Source: Qipengyuania marisflavi
GTDB lineage: Bacteria > Pseudomonadota > Alphaproteobacteria > Sphingomonadales > Sphingomonadaceae
Assembly: GCF_005884405.1 (NCBI RefSeq)
Contig: NZ_VCAO01000001.1
Span: 304,304-368,303 of the forward strand
Direction: 5' to 3'
DNA length: 64,000 nucleotides
The notes under the pieces were generated by a model. The model did not search any database and was not told where the DNA came from. It worked only from the letters and a program-made list of their open reading frames with translations. Of this stretch, positions 35,228 through 44,690 are shown piece after piece. The stretch's first letter is position 1; the number at the start of each line of letters is the position of its first letter. Position numbers and translations under genes: made by a program.

Positions 35228-35941
35228 ATGGCTGAACATGACCCTCGCAACATCGCCCTGCTGATTGACGCCGACAATGCCAGCCCCTCCGGGATCGATC
35301 CGGTGCTGACGGTTCTGGCCGAACTGGGCCAGGTCAACATCCGGCGTGCCTATGGCAATTGGCGCAAGGCCAGCCTGAAGGGTTGGGTCGATAAAATGCA
35401 CCGCTACGGGATCGAGCCGCAGCAGCAATTCGACCTTACCAAGGGCAAGAACGCCACCGACATGAAGATGACCATCGACGCGCTCGACCTGCTATATCGT
35501 GGCCGTATTCATGGCTTCGGCATTATGTCGTCGGATAGCGATTTCATGCCGCTCGCCATGCGTATCAGGCAGGACGGTATCCCGGTCTATGGCTTTGGCG
35601 GTGCGAAGACACCCGAGGCATTTAGGCAGGCGTGCAGCCGCTTCATCGACGTCAATGCGCTGATCAAGGCGGACAAGAAAGAGAGCAAAGGCGTCACGCA
35701 CACCGAAGACGGTCTGGACGATGAACTGCTCGCCCTGCTGCTCGATGCCTACAACGCCAGCAAGCGTGACGAAAAGGGCTTTGCCAAGCTTGCAGAGGTT
35801 GGTCAGCGCGCCGGCAACCGGTCCAGCTTCGACACCCGCAATTACGGCTATGCCCGCCTGATCGACCTGATCGAAGCCGTCCCCAACTTTTCCATTGAGC
35901 GGCGCGGTGACGGTCAGGTGATGGTCAAACGCCTACGCTAA
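35228..35941 (+). CDS. NYN-domain (LabA/PIN-like) protein with OST-HTH tail
   Basis: A putative RNase of 237 residues. The NYN domain (about 1-150) has the acidic residues of the PIN-like site in ALLIDADNASPSG, DMKMTIDALDLL and MSSDSDFMPLA, followed by YGFGGAKTPEAFR. A second domain (about 165-235), with LDAYNASKRDEKGFAKLAEVG and NYGYARLIDLIEAV, resembles the OST-HTH/LOTUS RNA-binding fold. This pair is common in bacteria; the target RNA is unknown. It follows the carbonic anhydrase gene by 36 bases. Confidence 0.88.
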   Translation: MAEHDPRNIALLIDADNASPSGIDPVLTVLAELGQVNIRRAYGNWRKASLKGWVDKMHRYGIEPQQQFDLTKGKNATDMKMTIDALDLLYRGRIHGFGIMSSDSDFMPLAMRIRQDGIPVYGFGGAKTPEAFRQACSRFIDVNALIKADKKESKGVTHTEDGLDDELLALLLDAYNASKRDEKGFAKLAEVGQRAGNRSSFDTRNYGYARLIDLIEAVPNFSIERRGDGQVMVKRLR

Positions 35942-35950
35942 ATAGCAAAA

Positions 35951-35979
35951 CGGCGCGGATCCGGTGAGGACCCGCGCCG
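35951..35979 (+). terminator. hairpin between convergent NYN and TPR genes
   Basis: Stem CGGCGCGG (35951-35958) with CCGCGCCG (35972-35979), possibly extended by TCC/GGA inside. The tail is only partly T-rich, so it may serve as a bidirectional barrier rather than a strong intrinsic terminator. Confidence 0.6.
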
Positions 35980-36001
35980 CTTGATAGGCAGATTTCAGAT
36001 T

Positions 36002-37330
36002 TTATTCTGTCATCGGAGACTGCGGGGCAGCCGGTGCTGGTGCCATCTTCTGCGCCGCATAAGCGGACCACAGATTGGCAATGGCCTGACGTGCGCCTTC
36101 CACCTTGTTGAAGCTAGCCTCGGCCTCGGTATATTTGCCCTGATCGACCTGAGCGATACCCAGACGTGTCAGCACCATCGGCGTGTTGACCCCAGCGACG
36201 CCAAGTGCCTTGGTGTAGAATTCCTCCGCATCAGCAGCGCGTCCAAGGCTCAGCAACGTATCGCCAGCGGCCAGCACGCTGTTGAGCGAAGCCCCTGGAG
36301 CCCGGCCCTCTTTCATCAGACCCGGAAGATCTTTCTGATCTTGCGCGGCACGTTGACTGGCCTGCTGACGCGTATCGGCAACAAATGCGTTGCTCATATC
36401 AACCATGCCCTTGGCCTTGCCTTCGTCGATGATGGAGACAACTTCTGCGGGCAAGCGGCGATAGTCGGCTGCGTCAATGTAATCGAGGTACATCCGCTGG
36501 TCACGGAAGCTGCCCGTACGGCGAGCCAGACGCAGCAAATCGAGGATTTCAGGGTTCTGATACCCGCCACCGTTGAGCATAATTGCAATTGAATCACCCC
36601 AACTGTCGTCGCTCGGGAAGTCGCGCACGAACATCAGGGAGTACTTGTTCGCCTCGTTCATCAGCTTGTTGTTGTAAGCCATCGCCAAACCGCGGCGGAC
36701 CCAGGATTCTTTGATCGGCAGACCGGCTGCCTTGCGCGTCTCGATCGTCTGCGTCAGCGACGCCAGACCTTCTGCGATTTTATCTTCGGCGAAATAGGAT
36801 TCAGCGACGAACACTTCGACATCGTTTTCGCTGTAACCAGAGGCAATCGCGCGCTGGAAAGATTCGCGCGCCTGAGAATAATTTTCGGCCTGATAAGCCA
36901 ACTGCCCTGCGCTGAACTGGTACAGACCGATGCGGTCTGCCGGCACCTTGCCGCTGGCAATCATCATTTCCAGACCTTGCAACTGAAGGGCCGCGTCTTT
37001 GGATTTTTCACCGATGTTCAGGAGAAGGCTACCGGCGGCATTGCGCTCGTCTTCGCTCTGAATTGCGGCAAGAACCGTAGGAATGTGCGCCTTCATTGCG
37101 GCGACGTCGGCGGGCTCTGCATCAAGTGCATCCTTCGCAGGCTGATAAGCCGCAACGAATTCCTTGGAAATTGCCAGCTGGGGCGCCTTCTCTTCCTTCT
37201 TCTTCTTGGCGGCCATCGCAGGCGCTTCAAGCGCGGTTACGCCAAGCGCGCCGCCAGCGACCAGCGCCAGGGCGAGAGCAAATTTGGAAACAGGCGAGCC
37301 CTTTTTGCGGGCGATATTCGTGAAGATCAT
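36002..37330 (-). CDS. exported TPR-repeat protein, unknown function
   Basis: About 442 residues. The start at 37330 (MIFTNIARKKGSPVSKFALALALVAGG) gives a signal peptide ending near APAMA, followed by a Lys-rich patch (KKKKEEK). Several helix pairs of TPR type are visible: near YQFSAGQLAYQAENYSQARESFQRAIASG, YFAEDKIAEGLASL, SVLAAGDTLLSLGRAADAEEFYTKAL and RLGIAQVDQGKYTEAEASFNKVEG. It probably acts in the periplasm as an interaction scaffold; no partner is encoded next to it. The frame is open further upstream but the signal peptide fixes this start. Confidence 0.75.
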   Translation of the reverse strand: MIFTNIARKKGSPVSKFALALALVAGGALGVTALEAPAMAAKKKKEEKAPQLAISKEFVAAYQPAKDALDAEPADVAAMKAHIPTVLAAIQSEDERNAAGSLLLNIGEKSKDAALQLQGLEMMIASGKVPADRIGLYQFSAGQLAYQAENYSQARESFQRAIASGYSENDVEVFVAESYFAEDKIAEGLASLTQTIETRKAAGLPIKESWVRRGLAMAYNNKLMNEANKYSLMFVRDFPSDDSWGDSIAIMLNGGGYQNPEILDLLRLARRTGSFRDQRMYLDYIDAADYRRLPAEVVSIIDEGKAKGMVDMSNAFVADTRQQASQRAAQDQKDLPGLMKEGRAPGASLNSVLAAGDTLLSLGRAADAEEFYTKALGVAGVNTPMVLTRLGIAQVDQGKYTEAEASFNKVEGARQAIANLWSAYAAQKMAPAPAAPQSPMTE

Positions 37331-37634
37331 GTGTTGAGCTCCCAAGAGTGGAAAAGGGAATGAGCGCAGCTGACGCAGTTCAATCCTGATGTTTTTGGCC
37401 ATGCCGCGTGTGTTATCTCATTGCAATTGCTTGTAAGCAAAGCGGGCTGAATGCCCATTGAATGGCCCGCAGCTTGCGCGTTCATGGTTACTTTCGCCGC
37501 AAGTCACAGGGACATGTGGAAAAAGCGCACTAGGGCGGGCTTCGTTCCCGAGCTTTGGTGGCACTTCCTGACGCGATGGCCTACGCTGGCTGTCCACAGA
37601 TTATACCTCGCATTGCAACGGAAAGCCCCAAGCT
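37331..37634. other. divergent intergenic region, TPR gene / gyrA
   Basis: This gap of 304 bases holds no gene I can support. It contains a hairpin without a T-run (GCGGGC at 37442-37447 pairing with GCCCGC at 37465-37470) and a possible minus-strand promoter (see separate entry). A promoter for gyrA is not recognisable by eye. Confidence 0.55.
37412..37440 (-). promoter_or_regulatory. possible sigma-70 promoter of the TPR gene
   Basis: On the minus strand TTGCTT (37435-37440), 17 bases, then GATAAC (37412-37417). The match to the -35 and -10 consensus is moderate and the distance to the start codon is about 80 bases. Confidence 0.35.
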
Positions 37635-40424
37635 TTGGCAGACGATACAGACGTTCTTGACCCGCCTATTTTCGGCGGCGACCAATATACCCGCATCGAC
37701 ATCGTCGATGAGATGAAAACCAGCTATCTCGATTACGCGATGAGCGTGATCGTGGCGCGTGCGCTGCCCGACGTGCGCGACGGGTTGAAGCCGGTGCATC
37801 GCCGCATTCTGTTCGCCAGTCAGGAAGGTGGCTTCGTCGCCGGCCGCGCCTATCGCAAGAGCGCCAAGATCGTCGGCGACGTGATGGGCAATTATCACCC
37901 ACACGGCGACAGCGCGATTTATGACGCGCTGGCCCGGATGACGCAGGACTGGTCGCTGCGGGTGCCGCTGATCGATGGTCAGGGCAACTTTGGTTCGATG
38001 GACCCCGATCCGCCAGCCTCGATGCGCTATACCGAAGCGCGGCTGGCGCGCGTGGCGAACAGCCTGCTTGATGATCTGGACAAGGATACCGTCGATTTCG
38101 TCGACAATTATGACGGCTCCCGGCGTGAACCCACGGTGCTCCCGGCCCGCTATCCCAATCTGCTGGTCAATGGGGCCGGCGGTATTGCGGTTGGCATGGC
38201 GACCAATATTCCGCCGCACAATCTGGGCGAAGTGATCGACGGCTGTTTTGCCTATATGGACGATCCGGCGATCACGTCGGAAGAACTGTTCGAAATCATT
38301 CCCGGCCCGGATTTCCCGACCGCTCCGCTGATCCTCGGCAAATCGGGCGCTCGCGCCGCATATACCACGGGCCGTGGGTCGGTGCTGATGCGGTGCCGGC
38401 ACGAAATCGAGACCACACGCGGCGATCGTCAGTCGATAGTTTTGACCAGCATCCCCTATCAGGTCGGAAAATCCGGCATGGTCGAGAAAATCGCCGATGC
38501 CGCCAAGGAAAAGCGGATCGAGGGGGTTTCCGACATTCGCGACGAAAGCTCGCGCGAAGGTATGCGTGTGGTCGTCGATCTGAAACGCGATGCCTCGCCC
38601 GAGGTCGTGCTCAACCAGATCTGGCGCTACACCCCGGCGCAGGCCAGTTTTCCGGCCAATATGCTGGCGATCCGCGGCGGCCGTCCCGAAGTACTGACGC
38701 TGCGCGATTTCATCCAGGCGTTTATCACCTTCCGCGAGGAAGTGATCACCCGGCGCACCAAGTTCGAGCTGAACAAGGCGCGCGAGCGGGCCCACATCTT
38801 GCTGGGCCTTGTGGTTGCGGTGTCGAACCTTGACGAAGTCGTGGCGATGATCCGCAGCGCCCCCAACCCTGCCGAGGCACGCAACCGCCTGCTGACCAAG
38901 CAGTGGCCCATTGGCGATATCGCGCAATATATCGCGCTGGTCGAAGCTATCGAGCCGAGCGACGAGCAGGATGGCGGCACTTACCGCTTGTCGGAACGTC
39001 AGGTTAAGGCGATTCTGGAATTGCGCCTGCACCGCCTCACCGCGCTGGGCCGTGACGAGATCGGCGAGGAGCTCAAGGGCCTCGCGCTCTCGATCGAGGA
39101 ATATCTCTCCATCCTGGCAGACCGGGTCAAACTCTACGGCGTCATGCGCGAAGAGCTGGAAGAAATCCGCGCCAATTACGCCACCCCGCGCCTGTCCGAA
39201 ATTGCGCCCGCCTGGGACGGGATCGAGGATGAGGATCTGATCGAGCGTGATGAGATGGTCGTGACCGTCACCGTTGACGGCTATATCAAGCGCACCCCGC
39301 TTTCGACATTCCGCGCGCAGCATCGCGGCGGCAAGGGCCGCGCCGGTATGGCGACCAAGGAAGAGGATGCAGTCAGCGAATTGTTCGTCACCAGCACCCA
39401 CAATCCGGTGCTGTTCTTCTCAACTGCGGGCAAGGTTTACCGGCTCAAGGTTTGGAAGCTGCCCGAAGGCGGCCCGACCACACGCGGGCGTCCGATCGTC
39501 AATCTGCTCCCTGCGCTGGAACCGGGCGAGACTATTCGCACCGTGCTCCCGCTGCCAGAGGACGAAGCGACATGGGGCGCGCTCAATGTCGTGTTCGCAA
39601 CGGCCAAGGGCAGCGTGCGACGCAACAGCATGGACAGTTTTGCCAACATCCCCAGCAACGGCAAATTCGCCATGAAGTTTGACGAGGAGAGCGAGGACCG
39701 CCTGATCGGCGTCGCCCTTCTCGAACCGGGTGACGATGTGCTGCTCGCCAGCCGCATGGGCAAGGCAATCCGCTTCTCCGGCGAAGACATTCGCGAATTC
39801 GTGTCGCGCACATCGACCGGCGTTCGCGGTATGAAATTCAAGGAAAAAGGCGATGAGGTCATCTCGCTGGCGATCCTCCACGGCGGCAGCGCCAATCCGG
39901 ATGAGCGCGACGCCTATCTCAAGGTTGCACCGTGGAAGTCCGACGAGGACGCGCCAGAGCTTTCGGATGAGCACCAGACCATGGCTGCTGAGGAACAATT
40001 TATCCTCACCGTCTGCGCCAATGGTTACGGCAAGATCAGCTCCGCCTATGAATACCGCCAGAGCGGTCGCGGCGGACAGGGTGTGACCAACATCGACAAC
40101 ATCGCCCGCAACGGCCCGGTCGTCGCCAGCTTCACGGCAACCACCGGCGATCAGCTGATGCTGGTGACCGATCAGGCCAAGCTGATCCGCATTCCGCTGA
40201 CGTCTTTGCGCGTGATCGGGCGTGGTTCAGCGGGTGTCAGACTGTTCAAGGTTGCCGAGGGCGAAACCGTGGTCAGCGTAGCGCGCCTTGACGAAGAAGA
40301 AGCGCCCGAGAACGAGGCCGAGGAAGCCATCGCCGAGGAAATGGCGGGTCGCGGGACGGAAGAAACCGAGCCGCACACCACCGCGCATTCTGACAAGAAT
40401 ATCGAAGGTGAACCGGGCGGATGA
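37635..40424 (+). CDS. gyrA: DNA gyrase subunit A
   Basis: Type II topoisomerase breakage-reunion subunit, 929 residues, introducing negative supercoils with GyrB. The active-site tyrosine is Y132 in MRYTEARL. The quinolone-determining segment [10 protein letters not shown] has Ser93 and Asp97, matching the susceptible E. coli residues Ser83/Asp87. The C-terminal beta-pinwheel contains the GyrA box in [10 protein letters not shown], which separates it from ParC. The acidic tail ends [11 protein letters not shown]. The start is TTG at 37635 ([14 protein letters not shown]). The stop overlaps the downstream dioxygenase by ATGA. Confidence 0.95.
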   Translation: MADDTDVLDPPIFGGDQYTRIDIVDEMKTSYLDYAMSVIVARALPDVRDGLKPVHRRILFASQEGGFVAGRAYRKSAKIVGDVMGNYHPHGDSAIYDALARMTQDWSLRVPLIDGQGNFGSMDPDPPASMRYTEARLARVANSLLDDLDKDTVDFVDNYDGSRREPTVLPARYPNLLVNGAGGIAVGMATNIPPHNLGEVIDGCFAYMDDPAITSEELFEIIPGPDFPTAPLILGKSGARAAYTTGRGSVLMRCRHEIETTRGDRQSIVLTSIPYQVGKSGMVEKIADAAKEKRIEGVSDIRDESSREGMRVVVDLKRDASPEVVLNQIWRYTPAQASFPANMLAIRGGRPEVLTLRDFIQAFITFREEVITRRTKFELNKARERAHILLGLVVAVSNLDEVVAMIRSAPNPAEARNRLLTKQWPIGDIAQYIALVEAIEPSDEQDGGTYRLSERQVKAILELRLHRLTALGRDEIGEELKGLALSIEEYLSILADRVKLYGVMREELEEIRANYATPRLSEIAPAWDGIEDEDLIERDEMVVTVTVDGYIKRTPLSTFRAQHRGGKGRAGMATKEEDAVSELFVTSTHNPVLFFSTAGKVYRLKVWKLPEGGPTTRGRPIVNLLPALEPGETIRTVLPLPEDEATWGALNVVFATAKGSVRRNSMDSFANIPSNGKFAMKFDEESEDRLIGVALLEPGDDVLLASRMGKAIRFSGEDIREFVSRTSTGVRGMKFKEKGDEVISLAILHGGSANPDERDAYLKVAPWKSDEDAPELSDEHQTMAAEEQFILTVCANGYGKISSAYEYRQSGRGGQGVTNIDNIARNGPVVASFTATTGDQLMLVTDQAKLIRIPLTSLRVIGRGSAGVRLFKVAEGETVVSVARLDEEEAPENEAEEAIAEEMAGRGTEETEPHTTAHSDKNIEGEPGG

Positions 40425-41266
40425 GCCTGAGGGTCGAGCCCAGCGGACAGGCGTGCGGTGCACGAGTTACCGGACTCGACCTGTCGCAGCCGATTTCGCC
40501 TGAGATGGCGGCTGAAATCCGTTCGATCTGGCTCACCCACAGGGTGCTCGCATTTCCTGATCAGCGACTTAGCGACGATGCGCTTGAAGCATTTACGCTG
40601 GCGATGGGCGGCTTTGGCGACGACCCGTTTTTCGCGCCGATTGCCGGACGTGAACATGTCGCGGCAATCCTGCGCGAAGCGGATGAGAAAACGCCGCTAT
40701 TTGCTGAAAACTGGCACAGCGACTGGAGCTTCCTCGAACACCCGCCTGCGGGCACATGCCTGCTCTCCATCGATATACCTCCAAGCGGCGGTGACACCTT
40801 GTTTGCTGATCAGGCGGCAGCTTTCGCCGCCCTGCCCGAACCGCGCCGCCAGCAATTGCGCGGCCTGACGGCGGTTCACAGTGCCCAATTGGCCTATGCG
40901 CCCGACGGCACTTACGGCACGAATGACAAGGGCCGTTCTATGGCAATCCTGCCCAGCGAAACCGCTCGTGAAACGCGCCGCCATCCGGTGGTCCAGCGGC
41001 ATCCCGAAACTGGCGAAGAATGCCTCTATTCTACGCTGGGCTACATTATCGGGATCGAAGGTATGCCGCAGCCAAAGGCCATCGCCCTGTTATCCGAAAT
41101 TGCCCAGTGGCAAGTGCGGGATGACTTCATCTACCGTCACCGCTGGGAGCCGGATATGCTGGTAATTTGGGACAACCGCGCGGTCCTGCACAAGGCGACT
41201 GGCGGCTATGAAGGCCACCGGCGCGAATTGCATCGCACGACGATTGCCGCCGCAACTACGGCATAG
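40421..41266 (+). CDS. TauD/TfdA-family Fe(II)/2-oxoglutarate dioxygenase
   Basis: An oxygenase of 281 residues. The iron-binding HxD is WHSDWSF and the distal His is probably in VLHKATGGYEGHRRELHRTTI, with the 2-oxoglutarate-binding Arg in the same segment. The N-terminus ([23 protein letters not shown]) is the usual family start. Members oxidise taurine, sulfonates, 2,4-D or similar acids; the substrate here is not evident and no sulfonate transport genes lie nearby. It is translationally coupled to gyrA, an unusual neighbour. Confidence 0.88.
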   Translation: MSLRVEPSGQACGARVTGLDLSQPISPEMAAEIRSIWLTHRVLAFPDQRLSDDALEAFTLAMGGFGDDPFFAPIAGREHVAAILREADEKTPLFAENWHSDWSFLEHPPAGTCLLSIDIPPSGGDTLFADQAAAFAALPEPRRQQLRGLTAVHSAQLAYAPDGTYGTNDKGRSMAILPSETARETRRHPVVQRHPETGEECLYSTLGYIIGIEGMPQPKAIALLSEIAQWQVRDDFIYRHRWEPDMLVIWDNRAVLHKATGGYEGHRRELHRTTIAAATTA

Positions 41267-41272
41267 GCAAAT

Positions 41273-41929
41273 TCAGACCGGGTCGCGCCGCAAGGTTTGA
41301 ACCACTCCGGTCGCGATCAGAAATTGTGCTGCGTAATAAAGCGGCCAGATCAGCCACTGAGTCGCATCCTCTGACATCGCCCCGCCTTCACGCGCGAAAA
41401 TCAGCAAGTCGCTGACGACAAACAACACTGCTCCCATGCCGACGCGGTAACGCGGAAAGCGGCTCGTCCAGGCGAACGCGGCCATCACGCCGACCACCAG
41501 CGAATAGCCCGCGGCGATCTGCCAATTGGGTTGCGGATAGGTCATCAGCGCACCCAGGAGCGGAGTGAACACCGCCAGTGCCACCGCCGCCAGCTTCTGG
41601 CTGCCAGTCGTCTTCTCGCGCCGGTTGCGCAGATACAGGGCGATGGCGAGTAAATGGCCAGCGGCAAATAGTGCGCCGCCCAATCGCAGGTCCAGTTCTA
41701 TCCCCATATCGCCCGCCGCGCCCAGCGCCATGACCATAGCAATCAGCACACCATCGGTACCGCGCCCACGCAAAGCGGCGTACATTGCCAGAAACGCCAC
41801 CCCCGCACCTTTCCACAGCATCAGCCACAGCCCGCCGATCTGATCGTCCATGACAAAGAAATATGTCACTCCTGCCAGCAGGCTGGCGAGCAGCCAGGGC
41901 CGGTAATCGAGTAGAGCGCGACGGGGCAT
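41273..41929 (-). CDS. YhhN-family membrane protein (lysoplasmalogenase-like)
   Basis: An integral membrane protein of about 218 residues with roughly eight hydrophobic segments and the family's [30 protein letters not shown] and [16 protein letters not shown] blocks, which carry conserved acidic residues near the membrane face. Relatives hydrolyse lysoplasmalogens, but the substrate in bacteria is uncertain. The start [11 protein letters not shown] (41929) is preferred to the longer frame at 41974. It ends 6 bases from the convergent dioxygenase stop. Confidence 0.85.
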   Translation of the reverse strand: MPRRALLDYRPWLLASLLAGVTYFFVMDDQIGGLWLMLWKGAGVAFLAMYAALRGRGTDGVLIAMVMALGAAGDMGIELDLRLGGALFAAGHLLAIALYLRNRREKTTGSQKLAAVALAVFTPLLGALMTYPQPNWQIAAGYSLVVGVMAAFAWTSRFPRYRVGMGAVLFVVSDLLIFAREGGAMSEDATQWLIWPLYYAAQFLIATGVVQTLRRDPV

Positions 41930-42006
41930 TGCGGAAAATTCCTCTCTGGCAGGTCTCGCTAAGCCTTGCTGCAAGGGGCTGGCAAGGTCTAGGTGCCGCC
42001 GCAGAT

Positions 42007-43374
42007 ATGACCCACGACATCCACATCATCGGTGGCGGCCTCGCAGGAAGCGAAGCTGCCTGGCAGTTGGCCCAGCGCGGTTTTGCCGTGCGGCTCTCAG
42101 AAATGCGCGGCGGCGGGGAAACCACGCCCGCGCACAACACCGATGCGCTTGCGGAGCTGGTTTGCTCGAACAGCTTCCGGTCCGACGATGACGAAAAGAA
42201 CGCTGTTGGCTTGCTGCATCACGAAATGCGGCGTCTTGACAGTCTGGTGATGCGCGCTGGCGAAGTGGCGCGGGTTCCTGCCGGGTCCGCGATGGCGGTC
42301 GACCGCGATGTGTTTTCAGCCGAAGTCGAACGCGCGCTGCATGATCACCCGAATGTGACTGTGGTGCGCGAGCGGATCGACGCCCTGCCCGCATCGGGGC
42401 AAACCATTGTGGCCACCGGGCCCCTGACCGCGCAGTCGCTGGCCGAAAGCATTGTTGCAGCGACCGGACAGGACCGGCTGGCATTTTTCGATGCCATCGC
42501 CCCCATCGTCCACCGGGACAGCATAAATATGGATATCTGCTGGATCCAGTCGCGCTGGGACAAGAAAACCGCCGCCTCCAATGAGGAAGGCGATTACATC
42601 AATTGCCCGATGACGCAGGATCAGTACCGCGCCTTCCACCAGGGTCTGCTTGATGGCGAGAAGACCGAATTCCGCGAATGGGAGGAGAACACCCCCTATT
42701 TCGAAGGCTGCATGCCTATCGAAGTAATGGCGAGCCGCGGTCTTGATACTCTGCGCTTCGGGCCGATGAAGCCGGTCGGACTCGACGATCCGCGCACCGC
42801 ATGTCCTGAGTTTCCGCAGGGACGCTGGCCGCATGCGGTTGTCCAGCTGCGTCAGGACAACAAGCTTGGCACCTTGTGGAACATGGTGGGCTTCCAGACC
42901 AAGCTGAAACACGGCGCGCAGGTCGAATTGTTCAAGACCATTCCGGGTTTGGAGAATGCAGAATTCGCACGACTGGGCGGCCTGCACCGCAACACCTTCC
43001 TTAATTCACCAATGGTGCTCGATCGCCAGCTGCGGTTGAAAGGGGCGGAGCATATCCGCTTCGCCGGTCAGGTGACGGGCTGCGAAGGCTATGTCGAAAG
43101 CAGCGCTGTCGGTATCATGGCTGGGATGATGGCGGCGGCCGAGATGGCTGGTCGCGAGTGGCTGTCACCGCCGCGTACTTCGGCGATGGGGGCGCTGTTG
43201 TCGCACATCACAGGCGATGCCGAAGCGGAAACCTATCAGCCCATGAATGTCAATTTCGGGCTGTTCCCGCCGCTTCATGACGTGAAAAAGAAGCAGCGCA
43301 AGGAAGCCTATACCTCACGCGGCAAGGCAGATTTTGGCGAGTGGCTGGCGCAGGGTGCGCTCGTCCCTGCTTAA
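42007..43374 (+). CDS. trmFO: folate-dependent tRNA m5U54 methyltransferase TrmFO
   Basis: FAD- and methylene-tetrahydrofolate-dependent enzyme that forms ribothymidine at tRNA position 54; 455 residues. The N-terminal FAD motif is [19 protein letters not shown], then [40 protein letters not shown] and [10 protein letters not shown]. The ATG at 42007 is chosen; the frame extends upstream but has no family match. The stop overlaps the EF-hand gene's stop by four bases. Together with dusB and metG it shows heavy tRNA-related content in this window. Confidence 0.95.
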   Translation: MTHDIHIIGGGLAGSEAAWQLAQRGFAVRLSEMRGGGETTPAHNTDALAELVCSNSFRSDDDEKNAVGLLHHEMRRLDSLVMRAGEVARVPAGSAMAVDRDVFSAEVERALHDHPNVTVVRERIDALPASGQTIVATGPLTAQSLAESIVAATGQDRLAFFDAIAPIVHRDSINMDICWIQSRWDKKTAASNEEGDYINCPMTQDQYRAFHQGLLDGEKTEFREWEENTPYFEGCMPIEVMASRGLDTLRFGPMKPVGLDDPRTACPEFPQGRWPHAVVQLRQDNKLGTLWNMVGFQTKLKHGAQVELFKTIPGLENAEFARLGGLHRNTFLNSPMVLDRQLRLKGAEHIRFAGQVTGCEGYVESSAVGIMAGMMAAAEMAGREWLSPPRTSAMGALLSHITGDAEAETYQPMNVNFGLFPPLHDVKKKQRKEAYTSRGKADFGEWLAQGALVPA

Positions 43375-43835
43375 CAGCGGCAGCTTGGCTTTTTGGCAGG
43401 CTTGGGCTTGGTCGTCACAAATTCACCGGGGCTGAGTTCGCGGTCGCCATTGGCATCGGCGCCTTCGAACTTCTTGACCGTTGATACTGCCCATTCCTCG
43501 AAATCGAGCAGATTGTTGCCATCCTTGTCCAGCTTGCGAAAGGCGGCGGTGCGGGTGGACAGCATTTCAGCGCGGGTAATGCGCCAGTCGCGGTCGCGGT
43601 CGTAACGGAAGAAGCGCTGCTGCTCTTTGGTCAGCTCGCTGGCCTCTGGCGGCGCTGGGCCGCGTTGGTCGCCGGGGTCGGACAGCGGGACTTCGTTTTC
43701 GGCTTGCGGAGTATCGAGCGAGGCGGCCTCAGGCGGCGGTGCGCCCTGCTCGACCTGCGCTCTGCCCTGCCACCAGAACAGGCCGATACCCACGAGCAGC
43801 AAAGCGCAGACAGCTCCCAGTACGATGCGGTTCAT
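43371..43835 (-). CDS. membrane-anchored EF-hand protein
   Basis: About 154 residues: a single N-terminal hydrophobic segment ([22 protein letters not shown]), a Pro/Glu-rich linker (about 30-60) and three EF-hand loops, [28 protein letters not shown] and [14 protein letters not shown]. It ends KKPSCRC. It is probably a calcium-binding periplasmic protein tethered to the inner membrane; the partner is unknown. The start at 43835 avoids an upstream stretch without a signal sequence. Confidence 0.82.
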   Translation of the reverse strand: MNRIVLGAVCALLLVGIGLFWWQGRAQVEQGAPPPEAASLDTPQAENEVPLSDPGDQRGPAPPEASELTKEQQRFFRYDRDRDWRITRAEMLSTRTAAFRKLDKDGNNLLDFEEWAVSTVKKFEGADANGDRELSPGEFVTTKPKPAKKPSCRC

Positions 43836-43869
43836 CAGTAACCCCTTCCTAATGCTCGGTAATCCTAGA

Positions 43870-44532
43870 CTAGCGACCCAATAAGCCAAGCCGCAAAGCT
43901 GCCAGCGGGCTCATCCGGTCACCCAGCAGCGGCGCACCTCCACGCAGGATTGCGCGCCGTGACAGCCCACCCAGCACCGCGACGGGGCGCAATCTGCTTG
44001 GCAAATGCAGCGCTGGATGGGCATCCGTATCTGCCAGAGCGAGAGCCTGTGCCCGCTCATCAGGCTCACTCGACAGCGACGCCAGTTCACCCATTGCCCA
44101 CAGCCGCCCTGCCCGTGCCGCTTCATCGGCGTCTGCCGACAAACCCGAAATATTTGAAAACCCTACTAGTAAAGCACCGCGTCCATCGGCAAAACTGGTG
44201 GCAGCAGCGGCGGAGAGCGGCGGATCATCCAGCAGCGCCTCCCACCCGTTTACCAGTGCAATCGCTGCCGGCTCCAGCCCGGTGCAATGTATACCAAAAG
44301 CCCCCAGAACCGCATCACCCTTCGGTCTGTCAGCAGCAGGTTTTCCCAGCTCATCACGCCACCACGCCAACCGCATTTGCGCCAGCAATGGCTCCCTCAC
44401 CTGCGCGACAATCCGAGAGAGACGGGCATCCATCGCAAGCAGCGGCGCAAGCACCAATGCATCGCGGGCCTTGGCACTCGCCAATGCGACACGGCCAGCT
44501 TCGGAAAGTTCGGCAAGCAGCGGATTATCCAT
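43870..44532 (-). CDS. squalene/phytoene synthase-like protein
   Basis: A helical protein of about 220 residues related to the squalene/phytoene synthase family, also similar to the complex I assembly factor NDUFAF6. The recognisable block is REPLLAQMRLAWWRDELGK near residue 50. Canonical aspartate-rich substrate motifs (DxxxD) are not evident, and the protein is shorter than typical enzymes of about 280-300 residues, so enzymatic activity is doubtful. The start MDNPLLAELSEAGR (44532) is preferred; the frame opens to 44631. Confidence 0.7.
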   Translation of the reverse strand: MDNPLLAELSEAGRVALASAKARDALVLAPLLAMDARLSRIVAQVREPLLAQMRLAWWRDELGKPAADRPKGDAVLGAFGIHCTGLEPAAIALVNGWEALLDDPPLSAAAATSFADGRGALLVGFSNISGLSADADEAARAGRLWAMGELASLSSEPDERAQALALADTDAHPALHLPSRLRPVAVLGGLSRRAILRGGAPLLGDRMSPLAALRLGLLGR

Positions 44533-44690
44533 CGGCGCGCCAGACCGTTTCACCCCGCCGCTGTCAAGCGCGCCGCCGGGCGCAATATCGCTCCAAAAAA
44601 TCAACCCCGCATTAACCATGACATTTGCCATTCGCGAAAGGCTGTTCGGGTAATGCGAGTCTGAACCGAATACTCATAAGGTAAGCAACC

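Noticed and set aside
37442-37470. GCGGGC/GCCCGC stem upstream of gyrA
   Set aside because: It lacks a T-run and lies far from either start; not enough to call a terminator or attenuator.
37581-39401. Long minus-strand open frame opposite gyrA
   Set aside because: GyrA motifs are clear on the plus strand; the opposite frame has no domain or start with a ribosome-binding site.
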